Source: Desulfotignum sp. | GTDB lineage: Bacteria; Desulfobacterota; Desulfobacteria; Desulfobacterales; Desulfobacteraceae | Length of the DNA stretch: 18,554 bases | Direction of reading: 5' to 3' | NCBI GenBank assembly: GCA_021737445.1 | Contig: JAIPDY010000044.1 | Coordinates: forward strand, 1-18,554 | In this document: positions 6,148 through 14,727 of the stretch, piece by piece | Layout: each line of letters opens with the position of its first letter | Numbering within the stretch: the first letter of the stretch is position 1 | Notes under the pieces: generated by a model | What the model saw: the letters and a program-made list of their open reading frames with translations, nothing else | Databases searched by the model: none | Told to the model about the DNA's origin: nothing | Position numbers and translations under genes: made by a program

Positions 6148-7263
6148 TCAGGGCAATCCCTGGTTTTTTTTTGGCAGGATTACCAGAAACGCGGCCCCGC
6201 CCAGATCGGACCGGGCCATGGATATGCTGCCCCCCAGGCGCTGGATAATTTTACGGGTGATGGGAAGCCCCAGGCCGGTTCCCTTCTGTTTGAAACTGAC
6301 AAATGCCGTGAAAATATCTTTTGCCTGATCTGCATCGATGCCCGGACCGTTGTCTGCCACTTCCATGCCATAGCCTTTGTCATCACACCATTCTTTGATC
6401 CGGATCATCCCTTTTTTCTCCACGGCATCAATTGCATTGAGAACCAGGTTCAATACCACCTGGGTCACGGCAGATTCCTCCACCTGGAATGCCCGGCAGC
6501 GGGTATCATTTTCCCGGACAAGGGCAATGGATTTTTTTTGTAATTCCGGGTCCAGCAGCTGCACCACCTTGTCTATGATCCTTGATGCAGCTGTCAGGGT
6601 GATCTCATTGTCCGGCTGCTGCCCTTTGCAATAGGCCAGCACCTCTTCCACAGACCGGTTCAGGCGATCGATCTCTTTGCCCATAATGGCAATAAACTCA
6701 TGCCTGGGATGGCCTTCGGGTACCTCATCCGCCAGAATTTCCGCAGCCCCTTTTATGGATGCCAGAGGGTTTTTGATCTCATGGGCCAGAGATGCAGACA
6801 GTTGTCCCAGTTCCGACATCTTTTTTGCCCGGCCCAGCTGGGTTTCCGCCTCCAGGAGCCGGCCGGCCTGGTGGTGGAGACGCTGGTAGGATACGGACAG
6901 TTTTTCAGACATTTTCCGGTATTTTTCCTGAAGGCGGTTTTCCCGGCTGGAAATAAATCCGATCACCACCCCGGCTGCCAGGTAAAACACAATTTCAGAC
7001 AGTTCAGAATAATAGGCCTGGGGTCCCTGGTACCAGAACACCAGCAGATGGGGCACAAAAAACACGCAGGCCAGAACTGCCGTTGCAATCCCCCCTGGCA
7101 GACCATAAAGGATGGCGCCGATGGCTATGGGAAAATAGGCCAGCCTGCGAAATGTATCATGGAAAAGAATATAATGGCCCGGCGTAAAATAGTGCAGGGC
7201 CCCTATGACGGCTATCATTGCCAGCATGCAGGAAAAAACAATTTTTTTTATTCCAGCCGTCAT
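6148..7263 (-). CDS. Membrane sensor histidine kinase
   Basis: 371 aa. Four TM helices fill the N-terminal sensor (about 7-24, 41-56, 58-77, 88-105) with almost no periplasmic domain, so it probably senses something in or at the membrane, or an interacting protein. A coiled-coil linker (about 105-150) leads to the HisKA domain with H161 in SLAHEIKNPLASI. The HATPase domain has N-box LNLVLNAIDA (271-280), G1 DNGPGID (304-310) and G2 GTGLGL (328-333). It is the obvious partner of the downstream NtrC-type regulator. ATG 7263 is the most upstream in-frame start (an in-frame TGA lies just before it), yet there is no Shine-Dalgarno sequence near it. The codon lies in one arm of a perfect 15-bp inverted repeat, so translation may be controlled. 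Confidence 0.92.
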   Translation of the reverse strand: MTAGIKKIVFSCMLAMIAVIGALHYFTPGHYILFHDTFRRLAYFPIAIGAILYGLPGGIATAVLACVFFVPHLLVFWYQGPQAYYSELSEIVFYLAAGVVIGFISSRENRLQEKYRKMSEKLSVSYQRLHHQAGRLLEAETQLGRAKKMSELGQLSASLAHEIKNPLASIKGAAEILADEVPEGHPRHEFIAIMGKEIDRLNRSVEEVLAYCKGQQPDNEITLTAASRIIDKVVQLLDPELQKKSIALVRENDTRCRAFQVEESAVTQVVLNLVLNAIDAVEKKGMIRIKEWCDDKGYGMEVADNGPGIDADQAKDIFTAFVSFKQKGTGLGLPITRKIIQRLGGSISMARSDLGGAAFLVILPKKNQGLP

Positions 7264-7269
7264 AGGGGC
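7199..7269 (-). promoter_or_regulatory. Perfect 15-bp inverted repeat enclosing the kinase start codon
   Basis: On the transcript, the 5' arm GCCCCUAUGACGGCU (7269-7255) contains the AUG start codon of the kinase. The 3' arm AGCCGUCAUAGGGGC (7213-7199) lies within its codons about 17-22. All 15 positions pair, with a 41-base A/U-rich loop. In RNA this stem would hide the start codon. Confidence 0.6.
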
Positions 7270-7294
7270 ATTGCCTGGTCATCCTTTTATTTCA

Positions 7295-7849
7295 TTACTC
7301 AAATGTGCATTCTTTCATTGTCCGGGATACCTGCCTGTATACATCGGAAAACCGCAGCAGACCCACAAATTGATCTTTTTCAAGAACAAAGAGGGTATCA
7401 TGCCGGTTCACAACAAACAGGTGAAAGCATTTGGAAAGACTGTCTTCACCATCAACTGTCTGGCCTTCGCCAGGAATATTGACAAAGTCTTTAACATGCA
7501 CGTCACCGGCTTTGCGGCACAGGTCCTTGAACGGGCTTTCCCATAGATTATAATCTTTTTGCATGGCACTCCAGATATATTTGAGGCCGAATTTATCAAG
7601 GGTTTCTTCAACATTCACTTTGTTGTAATTTTTCTCCAGTCCCTTGAACAGATCAATGGGAGATATTTTCCCGATGATCTGGTTTTTTTCATTTTCCACC
7701 AGCATGATCCTCTGCCGGGTTTTTCCGGATAAAAATGCCTCCTGGGCCTTTTCCAGGGCAAAAAGCGCATCAAATAAAGATGCGGTACCAGATATTTTCG
7801 GGAATCTGTCTGTGGTCACCATGAGTTCGCGCACTTTCATTTTGTCCAT
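7295..7849 (-). CDS. CBS-domain protein
   Basis: 184 aa, cytosolic, no TM segment. Two CBS motifs form one Bateman module. The first covers about 5-70 (VRELMVTTDRFPKI ... RIMLVENEKNQIIGKISPIDL). The second covers about 118-176 (VKDFVNIPGEGQTV ... HLFVVNRHDTLFVLEKDQFVGLLRFSDVYRQV). A 45-residue insert rich in charged and aromatic residues lies between them. CBS pairs commonly bind adenine nucleotides, so it may report energy state. No catalytic domain is attached. The ATG start has GAGGAGG eight bases upstream. It is the first gene of the operon with the histidine kinase (31-base gap) and response regulator, which suggests it modulates that signalling pair. Confidence 0.88.
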   Translation of the reverse strand: MDKMKVRELMVTTDRFPKISGTASLFDALFALEKAQEAFLSGKTRQRIMLVENEKNQIIGKISPIDLFKGLEKNYNKVNVEETLDKFGLKYIWSAMQKDYNLWESPFKDLCRKAGDVHVKDFVNIPGEGQTVDGEDSLSKCFHLFVVNRHDTLFVLEKDQFVGLLRFSDVYRQVSRTMKECTFE

Positions 7850-7953
7850 ATATCCAGCCTCCTCGTATAAAAGTCATCATGTTCCTTTGACCTGGTCCAC
7901 CTCAGCAGCCACTCCATTTTTGCAGTTTTTTTCCTGAGATGTCTCCCTTCAAG

Positions 7954-7982
7954 ATAGAATAGGAAACCCCTCTAAAAGTCAA
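7954..7982 (-). promoter_or_regulatory. Possible promoter of the CBS-kinase-regulator operon
   Basis: On the minus strand TTGACT (7982-7977) is followed by TATTCT after 15 bases or TTCTAT after 17 bases. The -35 is good and the -10 weak. It would give a leader of roughly 100 bases before the CBS start codon. Confidence 0.3.
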
Positions 7983-8072
7983 TGGATTTTGTATTTTCAA
8001 CATCTTAAAAAAAATCATTCCAGGGGAATAGCTGACATCTTTCTGGATCTATGGTAAGAATCATACTATTAT

Positions 8073-8085
8073 TAACAGTCTGTTA
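8073..8085. promoter_or_regulatory. 13-bp palindrome upstream of leucyl aminopeptidase
   Basis: TAACAG-T-CTGTTA, perfect 6-bp arms, 26 bases before the preferred aminopeptidase start. TATTAT (8067-8072), a good -10-like hexamer without a convincing -35, abuts it on the left. A regulator bound here would sit at the transcription start; which regulator is unknown. Confidence 0.35.
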
Positions 8086-8111
8086 CCAAACGCAAGCAAA
8101 TGGAGATGCCC

Positions 8112-9647
8112 ATGGAAACCACCCGATTGTCCGTCACTGAAAAACCTGTTGACACCCTTGCATCTGACCTTGTGGTCTATTTTGCCGCCCGGAGAAAAGA
8201 TATGCCCCCGGTTTGTGATCCAAAAGTTAAAGCCCGGGTTAAAAAAGCCCATGAACTGGGGGATTTTTCCGGCAAAATGGATGAAGAACTCCTGTATTAC
8301 CCGGATGGGAACACAAAGGACAATAAATCCGGGGGCAGGCGCATCCTGGTTCTGGGCATGGGAAAAGATGATCCTGATAAAGACCTGGCCGATTTTCTGG
8401 ACACCCTGCGCAGGCTCGGGGGAAACACAGCCAAAGCCTGTGAAAAAACAAAGGCAAAAACTTTGTTGGTGTGTGTGCCCCAAATGGCGCACATACCTGT
8501 GGAAAAAATCTCCCAGGCCCTGGCAGAAGGCATTCTTCTAGGTGATTACCGGTTTGCCAAGTACAAGAAAACCACCAGAAAGAAAACCGATTATGAGGGG
8601 CTGGCAGATATCAAATTCTTTTCAGACTCATCTGTCAAAGCGGTGCGCAAAGGAGCGAAAATGGGGGTGACGGCAGCAAAGGCCGCCTGTGCGGCAAGGG
8701 ATATGGCCAATGAGCCGGGCAACGGATGGACCCCGAAGCAGTTTGCAGACTATGCAGCTGCTCTGGCCAAAACCCATGGCCTGGCCTGTACCTGCCTGGA
8801 AAAAGAAGATATGGAAAAACTGGGCATGGGCGGCATCCTGGCGGTGAACCAGGGGTCATCCACCCCGCCCTGCATGGTGGCCCTGGAATACAGTCCCGGC
8901 AAAAAATCAGATACCCTGCTTTTGGTGGGCAAGGGCATCACCTTTGATTCAGGGGGCATCAGCATCAAGCCTGCTTCCGGCATGGAGGAGATGAAGTACG
9001 ATATGTGCGGCGGAGCTGCCGTGCTGGCCACCATGGCAGCCGTGGCAGAAGAAAAACCCAGTATAAGGGTGGTGGCCATTGTACCGGCCACGGACAACAT
9101 GTCCGGCAGCAGGGCCATCCACCCGGGTGACATCATCCACCATTACAGCGGGGTCACATCGGAAATCGTGAACACGGATGCAGAAGGCCGCATGATTCTG
9201 GCCGATGCCCTGGCCTGGGGCATTAAAACCTATGCACCCGACTGCGTGGTGGATATCGCCACCCTTACCGGGGCGGTGATCATCGGCCTGGGCCACCATT
9301 ATTCCGGTCTTATATCCAACAATGATGCTTTGTCCGAACGCCTTTTGGCGGCTGGAAAAGAGGCTGGCGAGCCGGTGTGGCGCCTGCCCTTGAACAAAGA
9401 CTATGAAAAACAGATCGAATCCAAGGTGGCGGACATCAAAAACGTCGGGGGCAAACCCGGGGGCACCATTACCGCGGCAGCCTATCTGTCCAAGTTTGTG
9501 GACAAAACCCCCTGGGCCCACCTGGACATTGCCGGAACCGCCTGGGATTTTACGGAAAAATCCTATATCCCAAAAGGTCCTTCCGGTACAGGGGTCAGAA
9601 CCTTTATCAACCTGATCCGGTCCTGGAAAAAATGGAAAACCACTTGA
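8112..9647 (+). CDS. pepA: Leucyl aminopeptidase, M17 family
   Basis: Cytosolic two-metal aminopeptidase removing N-terminal residues from peptides. 511 aa, slightly longer than the usual 480-503, with a variable N-terminal domain (about 1-185) and the conserved catalytic domain after it. Active-site residues are all present: K274 and D279 in GKGITFDSGG, K286 in ISIKP, D297 in MKYDMCGG, and D356, E358 and R360 in the signature NTDAEGRM. The spacing equals that of E. coli PepA shifted by four. Three in-frame ATGs occur at 8100, 8106 and 8112. The last is preferred because GGAG (8102-8105) lies six bases before it, though 8100 would add only four residues. First gene of the plus-strand run; its 3' end touches or overlaps the MoxR gene. 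Confidence 0.93.
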   Translation: METTRLSVTEKPVDTLASDLVVYFAARRKDMPPVCDPKVKARVKKAHELGDFSGKMDEELLYYPDGNTKDNKSGGRRILVLGMGKDDPDKDLADFLDTLRRLGGNTAKACEKTKAKTLLVCVPQMAHIPVEKISQALAEGILLGDYRFAKYKKTTRKKTDYEGLADIKFFSDSSVKAVRKGAKMGVTAAKAACAARDMANEPGNGWTPKQFADYAAALAKTHGLACTCLEKEDMEKLGMGGILAVNQGSSTPPCMVALEYSPGKKSDTLLLVGKGITFDSGGISIKPASGMEEMKYDMCGGAAVLATMAAVAEEKPSIRVVAIVPATDNMSGSRAIHPGDIIHHYSGVTSEIVNTDAEGRMILADALAWGIKTYAPDCVVDIATLTGAVIIGLGHHYSGLISNNDALSERLLAAGKEAGEPVWRLPLNKDYEKQIESKVADIKNVGGKPGGTITAAAYLSKFVDKTPWAHLDIAGTAWDFTEKSYIPKGPSGTGVRTFINLIRSWKKWKTT

Positions 9648-10588
9648 ACATGACGGAACCTGCCCCCATGATGACCCAGGAATTTGAAAAAATCGTTCAA
9701 CAGATAGGCACAGTGGTTCTGGGAAAAGAACCCCAGATCCGGCTGGCCCTGGCCTGTATCTTTGCCCGGGGCCATCTGCTCATTGAAGACCTTCCCGGCA
9801 TCGGCAAAACCACGCTGGCAAAGGTTCTGGCCCGATGTATGGGGCTTAAATTCCAGCGCATGCAGTTCACTTCCGATCTGCTGCCAGGAGATATTCTGGG
9901 CATGTCTGTTTTTGACCAGCATGCCGCCACCTTCACCTTTCATCCCGGTCCCATTTTCACCCAGGTATTTTTAGCCGATGAAATCAACCGGGCCACCCCC
10001 AAAAGCCAGAGCGCACTGCTGGAGGCCATGGAAGAGGAACAGGTAACCATAGAAGGAGAAACAAGGGCGCTGGAAGCCCCGTTTTTTGTCATCGCCACCC
10101 AGAACCCGATGGAACAGGCCGGCACCTTTGCTTTACCCGAATCCCAGATGGACCGGTTTCTCATGCGCATCCACCTGGGATACCCGGACCGGAAAGCGGA
10201 AAAAAATATTTTAAAGGGCACGGGTGCAGAACCTGCCATGGCTGCCTTAAAGCCGTTTATGGATAAATCCGGGGTAATGCAGATCCAGGAAGCTGTGGAA
10301 AAGGTTCATGTGTCTGACACATTTTTGACCTATCTTCAGGATATTTTAGAATTTACCCGGACATCAGGAAGCTTTCAGGTGGGACTGTCCCCCAGAGCCG
10401 GCCTGTCTTTGTCCCGGGCGGCCCGGGCATGGGCGTACCTGCACGGACGGGACCACACCCTGCCTGAAGATCTCCAGCAGATGCTGCCCTGGGTAGCCGG
10501 CCACAGGCTGAGATCCGGCCGGGACCTCACCGAATTTTCCCGGGACCGGCTCATGGATCTGTTGAAAAAAGTACCGGTACCCATTTAA
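9632..10588 (+). CDS. MoxR-family AAA+ ATPase
   Basis: Cytosolic chaperone-like ATPase of the MoxR family, usually acting with DUF58 or von Willebrand-type partners to mature or assemble envelope or enzyme complexes. 318 aa, normal length. Walker A LPGIGKTT is at 54-61 and Walker B VFLADEIN at 112-119. The family-typical RATPKSQSALLEAMEE follows, then sensor 1 ATQNPMEQAGTFALPESQMDRFL (155-177), and the C-terminal lid carries LSPRAGLSL. The start is uncertain: ATG 9632 would overlap the aminopeptidase by 16 bases, and ATG 9650 would begin two bases after its stop. Neither has a strong ribosome site, so coupling to aminopeptidase translation is likely. It is followed 26 bases later by its DUF58 partner. 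Confidence 0.92.
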   Translation: MENHLNMTEPAPMMTQEFEKIVQQIGTVVLGKEPQIRLALACIFARGHLLIEDLPGIGKTTLAKVLARCMGLKFQRMQFTSDLLPGDILGMSVFDQHAATFTFHPGPIFTQVFLADEINRATPKSQSALLEAMEEEQVTIEGETRALEAPFFVIATQNPMEQAGTFALPESQMDRFLMRIHLGYPDRKAEKNILKGTGAEPAMAALKPFMDKSGVMQIQEAVEKVHVSDTFLTYLQDILEFTRTSGSFQVGLSPRAGLSLSRAARAWAYLHGRDHTLPEDLQQMLPWVAGHRLRSGRDLTEFSRDRLMDLLKKVPVPI

Positions 10589-10614
10589 TTCCGGTTTTGG
10601 TAACCAAGGCATCC

Positions 10615-11514
10615 ATGATCCTGAAAAAAAAACATTTTTCCATCCGCCCCACCCGGCACGGACTGCTGTTTCTCATCATCTTAGGGGCCATGATGACCGG
10701 TTCAGTCAACTACAACAACAATGCCGGGTTTATCCTGGTTTTCCTTTTAGGGGGCATGGCCCTCATCTCTTTGTTTTACTCTTTAAAGAACCTGACAGAT
10801 CTGAACATCGCCTTTGTATCTGCGGCACCGGTGTTTGCCGGTCAGACCGCCCAATTCAACCTTCAGATGCAATCCGGCAGCACAGAACGGGTGTGTGTGA
10901 ACCTGGCCCTATCTGACCAGGACAGCACGCTGGAAGCAACCATTCCAAAAAAAGAGACAAAAACAGTGCGCCTTTCTTCAAAAACAACCACAAGGGGAGT
11001 TTTCACCCCTGGTTCTTTATCTGTTTTCTCAGTTTATCCGTTTGGATTTTTTTGCCTGAAAGCCCGGATCTCTTTACAGATGACCTGCCTTGTTTATCCA
11101 TCTCCGGCAGACGGACCTGTCATACCCGGCCAGGGAAGCGACACTCTCGATGGTGCCTTCGCAACCCGGTTTTCAGGGCCTGATGATTTCCAGGGCCTGT
11201 CTTTGTATCAGCCCGGCCATGACGTGGGCCGCATCGCCTGGAAAGCGGTTTCCCGGGGACAGGGGGTGTTTATAAAGGATTTTACCGCCGGGGCAGGCGG
11301 GTTCATGATCCTGGATTTTGATGCCATCCCTTCCAAAGACACAGAAATGAGACTGTCCCGGCTGTGCAGCATGGTTCTTTCAGCAGACCGGCAAAAAACA
11401 ACCTATGGATTGAAACTGCCGGACCGGCTTGTGCAGCCGGCCCAGGGACAGGTCCATAAAAATCAGTGCCTAAGGGCACTTGCCCTGTATGGAAAAAAGG
11501 AAAGCCCTTCTTGA
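10615..11514 (+). CDS. DUF58 domain protein, membrane anchored
   Basis: 299 aa. Two TM helices near the N-terminus (about 15-30 and 36-56) are followed by a beta-rich segment and the DUF58 core DFQGLSLYQPGHDVGRIAWKAVSR (191-214). This corresponds to the family motif usually written as FRxYxxGDxxRxIxWKxxAR. The metal-site DxSxS expected of the vWA-like fold is replaced by LDFDAIPSKD, so metal binding may be lost. DUF58 proteins are standard partners of MoxR and membrane transglutaminases, both present here. A TTG frame begins at 10597; ATG 10615 with AAGG five bases upstream is preferred. Function in the envelope is inferred from this conserved gene trio. Confidence 0.88.
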   Translation: MILKKKHFSIRPTRHGLLFLIILGAMMTGSVNYNNNAGFILVFLLGGMALISLFYSLKNLTDLNIAFVSAAPVFAGQTAQFNLQMQSGSTERVCVNLALSDQDSTLEATIPKKETKTVRLSSKTTTRGVFTPGSLSVFSVYPFGFFCLKARISLQMTCLVYPSPADGPVIPGQGSDTLDGAFATRFSGPDDFQGLSLYQPGHDVGRIAWKAVSRGQGVFIKDFTAGAGGFMILDFDAIPSKDTEMRLSRLCSMVLSADRQKTTYGLKLPDRLVQPAQGQVHKNQCLRALALYGKKESPS

Positions 11515-13454
11515 AAGACCAGTCCGTCCATGTGATTCCCATTATCTGCGCTTTGGTGGTGGCCATTGCCCCCCATACCCCGGGGCTGCCCCTGTGGATC
11601 ATTGCCTGGTGCTTTTCCATGTGGCTGTATATGCTGGTACAGCTCAGAACCGGATGGCCGGTTCCCGGCCCTGTTCTTCGCCATGTCATGGCTTTTGCCG
11701 GCATCGCAGGCCTTCTGGCCACCTTCCGGGTACAGATCGGGGCTGATGCATTTGTGGGGCTCCTGGCGGTGATGGCTGCCATCAAACCCTTTGAAATGGC
11801 CACCCACCGCCACCGGATGATCACTGTGCTGCTCACCTATTTTATCATCATCACCTCCCTGTTCCGGTCAGAATCCCTGTGGATTGTGCTGTACATGTTT
11901 TTGAGCGTATTTGTCACCACTGCCGCACTGGTACGCATCAACCACCCGCAGGGCCGGTTCAGCTCCAGCATCACCCTGGCGGCCCGGATCATGGCCCTGG
12001 CCATTCCGCTGATGATTCTGTTGTTTTTGCTGTTTCCCCGGCTTCAGCAGGGCCTGTTCTCCATGGAAGCCCCGGGAGCCGGCAGATCCGGGTTTTCAGA
12101 AATCCTGAGCCCGGGAAGCATCTCACGCATGACCCGGGATCAGTCCCTGGCTTTCAGGGCGGAATTTGACGGACCGCTCCCTCCATCAGACAGCCTGTAC
12201 TGGAGAGGTATTGTGTTTGACCGATTCAACGGCACCCAGTGGTATCCGGCAGCCGCCCCATCTTTTATCAGCCACAGGCAGCGCAATTTAACCGGTTCTA
12301 TCACATATACCATTGTTCTGGAGCCCCATAAAAGCCGGTGGCTTTTTGCCCTGGACCGGCCTGTGGCCGCTCCCCCCGGCACAGGCCTCACTGCCGGCCA
12401 CACCCTTTTGGCCAAACGGCCGGTGACCCGGAGACGAACCTATCAGGCTGTTTCCATAATTGACACATCAAAAAATATTTTTGAAACTAACCCCCTTTTG
12501 CCACCGGATCCGATGGTTACAGATCCACAAAAAAATCCCGGGGCACGGCAACTGGCCCGGTCCCTGGCAGGAGACATTCCGGATACAAAAGAAAAACTGC
12601 GCCGGATCCTGGCATATTTCAAAAAAAACAATTTCACCTATACATTGACCCCGCCCCTGGGCGGAGCCCACCCTGTGGATGAATTTCTGCTCAAAAGCCG
12701 GCAGGGGTATTGCGAACATTATGCCGGTGCCCTGGCTTTTATGATGAATGTGCTGGATGTGCCGGCCCGGGTGGTGGGGGGATATCTGGGCGGAGAACCC
12801 AATCCCTATGGCAACTATATAAGTATCCGCCAGTCCTTTGCCCATGCCTGGGTGGAGGTGTTCATGCCGGATCAGGGATGGGCCCGGGTGGATCCCACCC
12901 TGGTGGTGGCCCCGGAACGGCTGGAACAAAACCCGGACGGCTCTTTTTCCTCTTCTGCAAAAGCCGGCACCATACCTGTCCTTAAAAAGCTGGCCTTCAT
13001 GCTGGAGGCGGCAAACCTTAAATGGGAGGCCTGGTTCACCGGATATTCTTTTTCCGCACAGAAAAATTTGCTGCACAAGCTGGGGCTCGACACAGCCCGG
13101 GGGACATGGAAAACGATCCTGCTGCTGCTGAGCCTGACCCTGCTGGTTCTGGCCGGTTTTTTCTGGGTTTTTATGCACCGGTTTAACAAAGAAAAAAAAG
13201 ACCCGGTGGCAGATGCTTATGCACTTTTCTGCAAACGGCTGACACATATCGGCCTGGACAAGTCACCGGATCAGGGACCCATGGATTATCTTTTGACAGT
13301 GCAGTCAAAAAGACCGGATCTTGGACCAGAAGCTGCCGCCATAACGGATATGTACATCCGGATAAGGTTCCACAGAAACTGTCCCGCCAACCTGACAAAA
13401 CAGTTTATTGCCCGAGTAAAGCAGTTCGCGCCTGCCAGGCAGGCCGGACATTGA
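11466..13454 (+). CDS. Membrane transglutaminase-like protein (DUF3488/TGc/DUF4129)
   Basis: 662 aa if started at GTG 11466. About six TM helices lie in the N-terminal 200 residues (DUF3488 type), then an extracytoplasmic domain with a transglutaminase core. A further TM helix (about 547-572) precedes a cytosolic DUF4129-like tail. The catalytic triad is intact: C416 in GYCEHYAGAL, H460 in HAWVEVF, D476 in ARVDPT. By family it is a papain-like protease or amidase/transferase at the outer face of the membrane; its substrate is unknown. GTG 11466 would overlap DUF58 by 49 bases. An alternative TTG at 11511 overlaps the DUF58 stop as TTGA, has AAGGA upstream and removes 15 residues that look non-membrane; I consider it equally likely. 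Third member of the MoxR-DUF58-transglutaminase trio. Confidence 0.9.
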   Translation: MPKGTCPVWKKGKPFLKDQSVHVIPIICALVVAIAPHTPGLPLWIIAWCFSMWLYMLVQLRTGWPVPGPVLRHVMAFAGIAGLLATFRVQIGADAFVGLLAVMAAIKPFEMATHRHRMITVLLTYFIIITSLFRSESLWIVLYMFLSVFVTTAALVRINHPQGRFSSSITLAARIMALAIPLMILLFLLFPRLQQGLFSMEAPGAGRSGFSEILSPGSISRMTRDQSLAFRAEFDGPLPPSDSLYWRGIVFDRFNGTQWYPAAAPSFISHRQRNLTGSITYTIVLEPHKSRWLFALDRPVAAPPGTGLTAGHTLLAKRPVTRRRTYQAVSIIDTSKNIFETNPLLPPDPMVTDPQKNPGARQLARSLAGDIPDTKEKLRRILAYFKKNNFTYTLTPPLGGAHPVDEFLLKSRQGYCEHYAGALAFMMNVLDVPARVVGGYLGGEPNPYGNYISIRQSFAHAWVEVFMPDQGWARVDPTLVVAPERLEQNPDGSFSSSAKAGTIPVLKKLAFMLEAANLKWEAWFTGYSFSAQKNLLHKLGLDTARGTWKTILLLLSLTLLVLAGFFWVFMHRFNKEKKDPVADAYALFCKRLTHIGLDKSPDQGPMDYLLTVQSKRPDLGPEAAAITDMYIRIRFHRNCPANLTKQFIARVKQFAPARQAGH

Positions 13455-13492
13455 CCCTGCAACATGCACCGGCCTGGACAGGCGCCGGCCAT

Positions 13493-14650
13493 ATGGAAAA
13501 TTTTAAGATGACCCATCCAAAACCCAGGATGAACAACCAGATCCCCGGTTTTTTCTTTGCAGATCCTGCGTTGATCCAAAAAACCCTTTTGCACTGGTAC
13601 AACACCCACCACCGGCACCTGCCCTGGCGGGAAGGTTGCGACCCTTACCGCATCTGGGTATCAGAGGTGATGCTCCAGCAGACCCAGGTAAAAACAGCAG
13701 TGCCCTATTTTCTGGCCTTTGTGGCCAGGTTTCCCACCCTTGGAGACCTGGCCCGGGCTGATCTGGAACAGGTGCTCAAATCCTGGGAAGGGCTGGGGTA
13801 TTATGCCAGAGCCAGAAACCTGCACAAGGCGGCCCGGCAGGTGGTACATCAAATGGAGGGCCGCATCCCGGAACGGTTTTCCGATTTCAAAGCCCTGCCC
13901 GGTGTGGGGGATTATATTGCATCAGCAGTGATGAGCATGGCATTCAACCAGATCCATGCGGTGGTGGATGCCAATGTGAAACGGGTGCTGGCAAGGCTTT
14001 TATGCCTGGATATCCCGGTGAACCAGTCATCTGTACACAACCGGTTCAAGGCCATTGCAGACACCCTTGTGGACCGGACAGATCCGGGAGGTTTCAACCA
14101 GGCCTTCATGGAGCTGGGGGCGCTGGTCTGTACACCGGCGGCCCCTGACTGCGGCAGCTGCCCCCTGGCACATTCCTGCCTGGCCCTGGCAGAAAGCCGG
14201 GTTTCGGCCTTTCCTCTGCGGCTGAAACCAAAAAAAATTCCCTGCCACCGCATCAGCACCGGCATTGTCATAAAAGAGGGCAATCTCCTGGTAACCCGAA
14301 GAAAACTGGACGGTCTGCTGGGGGGATTATGGGAATTTCCCGGAGGCAAAAGAAAAAATAAAGAAAGTGCAGAAGATGCCTGCATCAGGGAAATCAAAGA
14401 GGAAACCGGCCTGGATGTCAGGATTGTTTCGTTTCTGACCCATGTCAGGCATGCCTATACCCATTTTAAGATTGAAATGGATGTATTTTACTGTGATTAT
14501 ATATCAGGAGATGTGGTATTGAACGGCCCCATTGACCATCAGTGGATTGCGCATGAAAACATCCACCGGCTCGCATTTCCAACGGCCAACCGCAAATTCA
14601 TCCCCTTGATTGACCCGTCTGAAAAGAATCCTGGAATAAAACCAGCCTGA
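13493..14650 (+). CDS. mutY: A/G-specific adenine glycosylase with intact Nudix domain
   Basis: Removes adenine mispaired with 8-oxoguanine. 385 aa from ATG 13493 in two parts. The HhH-GPD glycosylase (about 25-235) has catalytic E58 in VSEVMLQQTQV, hairpin LPGVGDYIASAV (135-146) with D159 in VVDANVKRVLAR, and a C-x6-C-x2-C-x5-C iron-sulfur site (C213, C220, C223, C229). The C-terminal NUDIX domain (about 250-375) recognises 8-oxoguanine in this family and normally has a degenerate Nudix box. Here G285-x5-E291-x7-R299-E300-I-K-E303-E304-T-G306-L matches the full hydrolase consensus. The start is uncertain: the frame reaches back to a TTG at 13451, and ATGs at 13508 and 13529 also keep the whole domain. 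Last gene of the aminopeptidase-to-mutY run, 85 bases before the sigma-factor gene. Confidence 0.93.
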   Translation: MENFKMTHPKPRMNNQIPGFFFADPALIQKTLLHWYNTHHRHLPWREGCDPYRIWVSEVMLQQTQVKTAVPYFLAFVARFPTLGDLARADLEQVLKSWEGLGYYARARNLHKAARQVVHQMEGRIPERFSDFKALPGVGDYIASAVMSMAFNQIHAVVDANVKRVLARLLCLDIPVNQSSVHNRFKAIADTLVDRTDPGGFNQAFMELGALVCTPAAPDCGSCPLAHSCLALAESRVSAFPLRLKPKKIPCHRISTGIVIKEGNLLVTRRKLDGLLGGLWEFPGGKRKNKESAEDACIREIKEETGLDVRIVSFLTHVRHAYTHFKIEMDVFYCDYISGDVVLNGPIDHQWIAHENIHRLAFPTANRKFIPLIDPSEKNPGIKPA

Positions 14651-14674
14651 TACCTGTCTTGTTAAAAAATGCAA

Positions 14675-14702
14675 TTGATTTGATTCATAACCTGATTATC
14701 TT
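14675..14702 (+). promoter_or_regulatory. Possible promoter before the sigma-factor operon
   Basis: TTGATT (14675-14680) and TATCTT (14697-14702) are 16 bases apart, each four of six matches to the sigma70 consensus. The 85-base gap between mutY and the sigma gene holds no hairpin terminator. Read-through from mutY is equally possible. Confidence 0.25.
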
Positions 14703-14727
14703 AAAAAAAGGAGGCGAGGTCAGGATT

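Noticed and set aside
12468..13247. Minus-strand open frame (259 codons) opposite the transglutaminase
   Set aside because: No domain, and it covers the catalytic Cys-His-Asp region of a convincing plus-strand gene.
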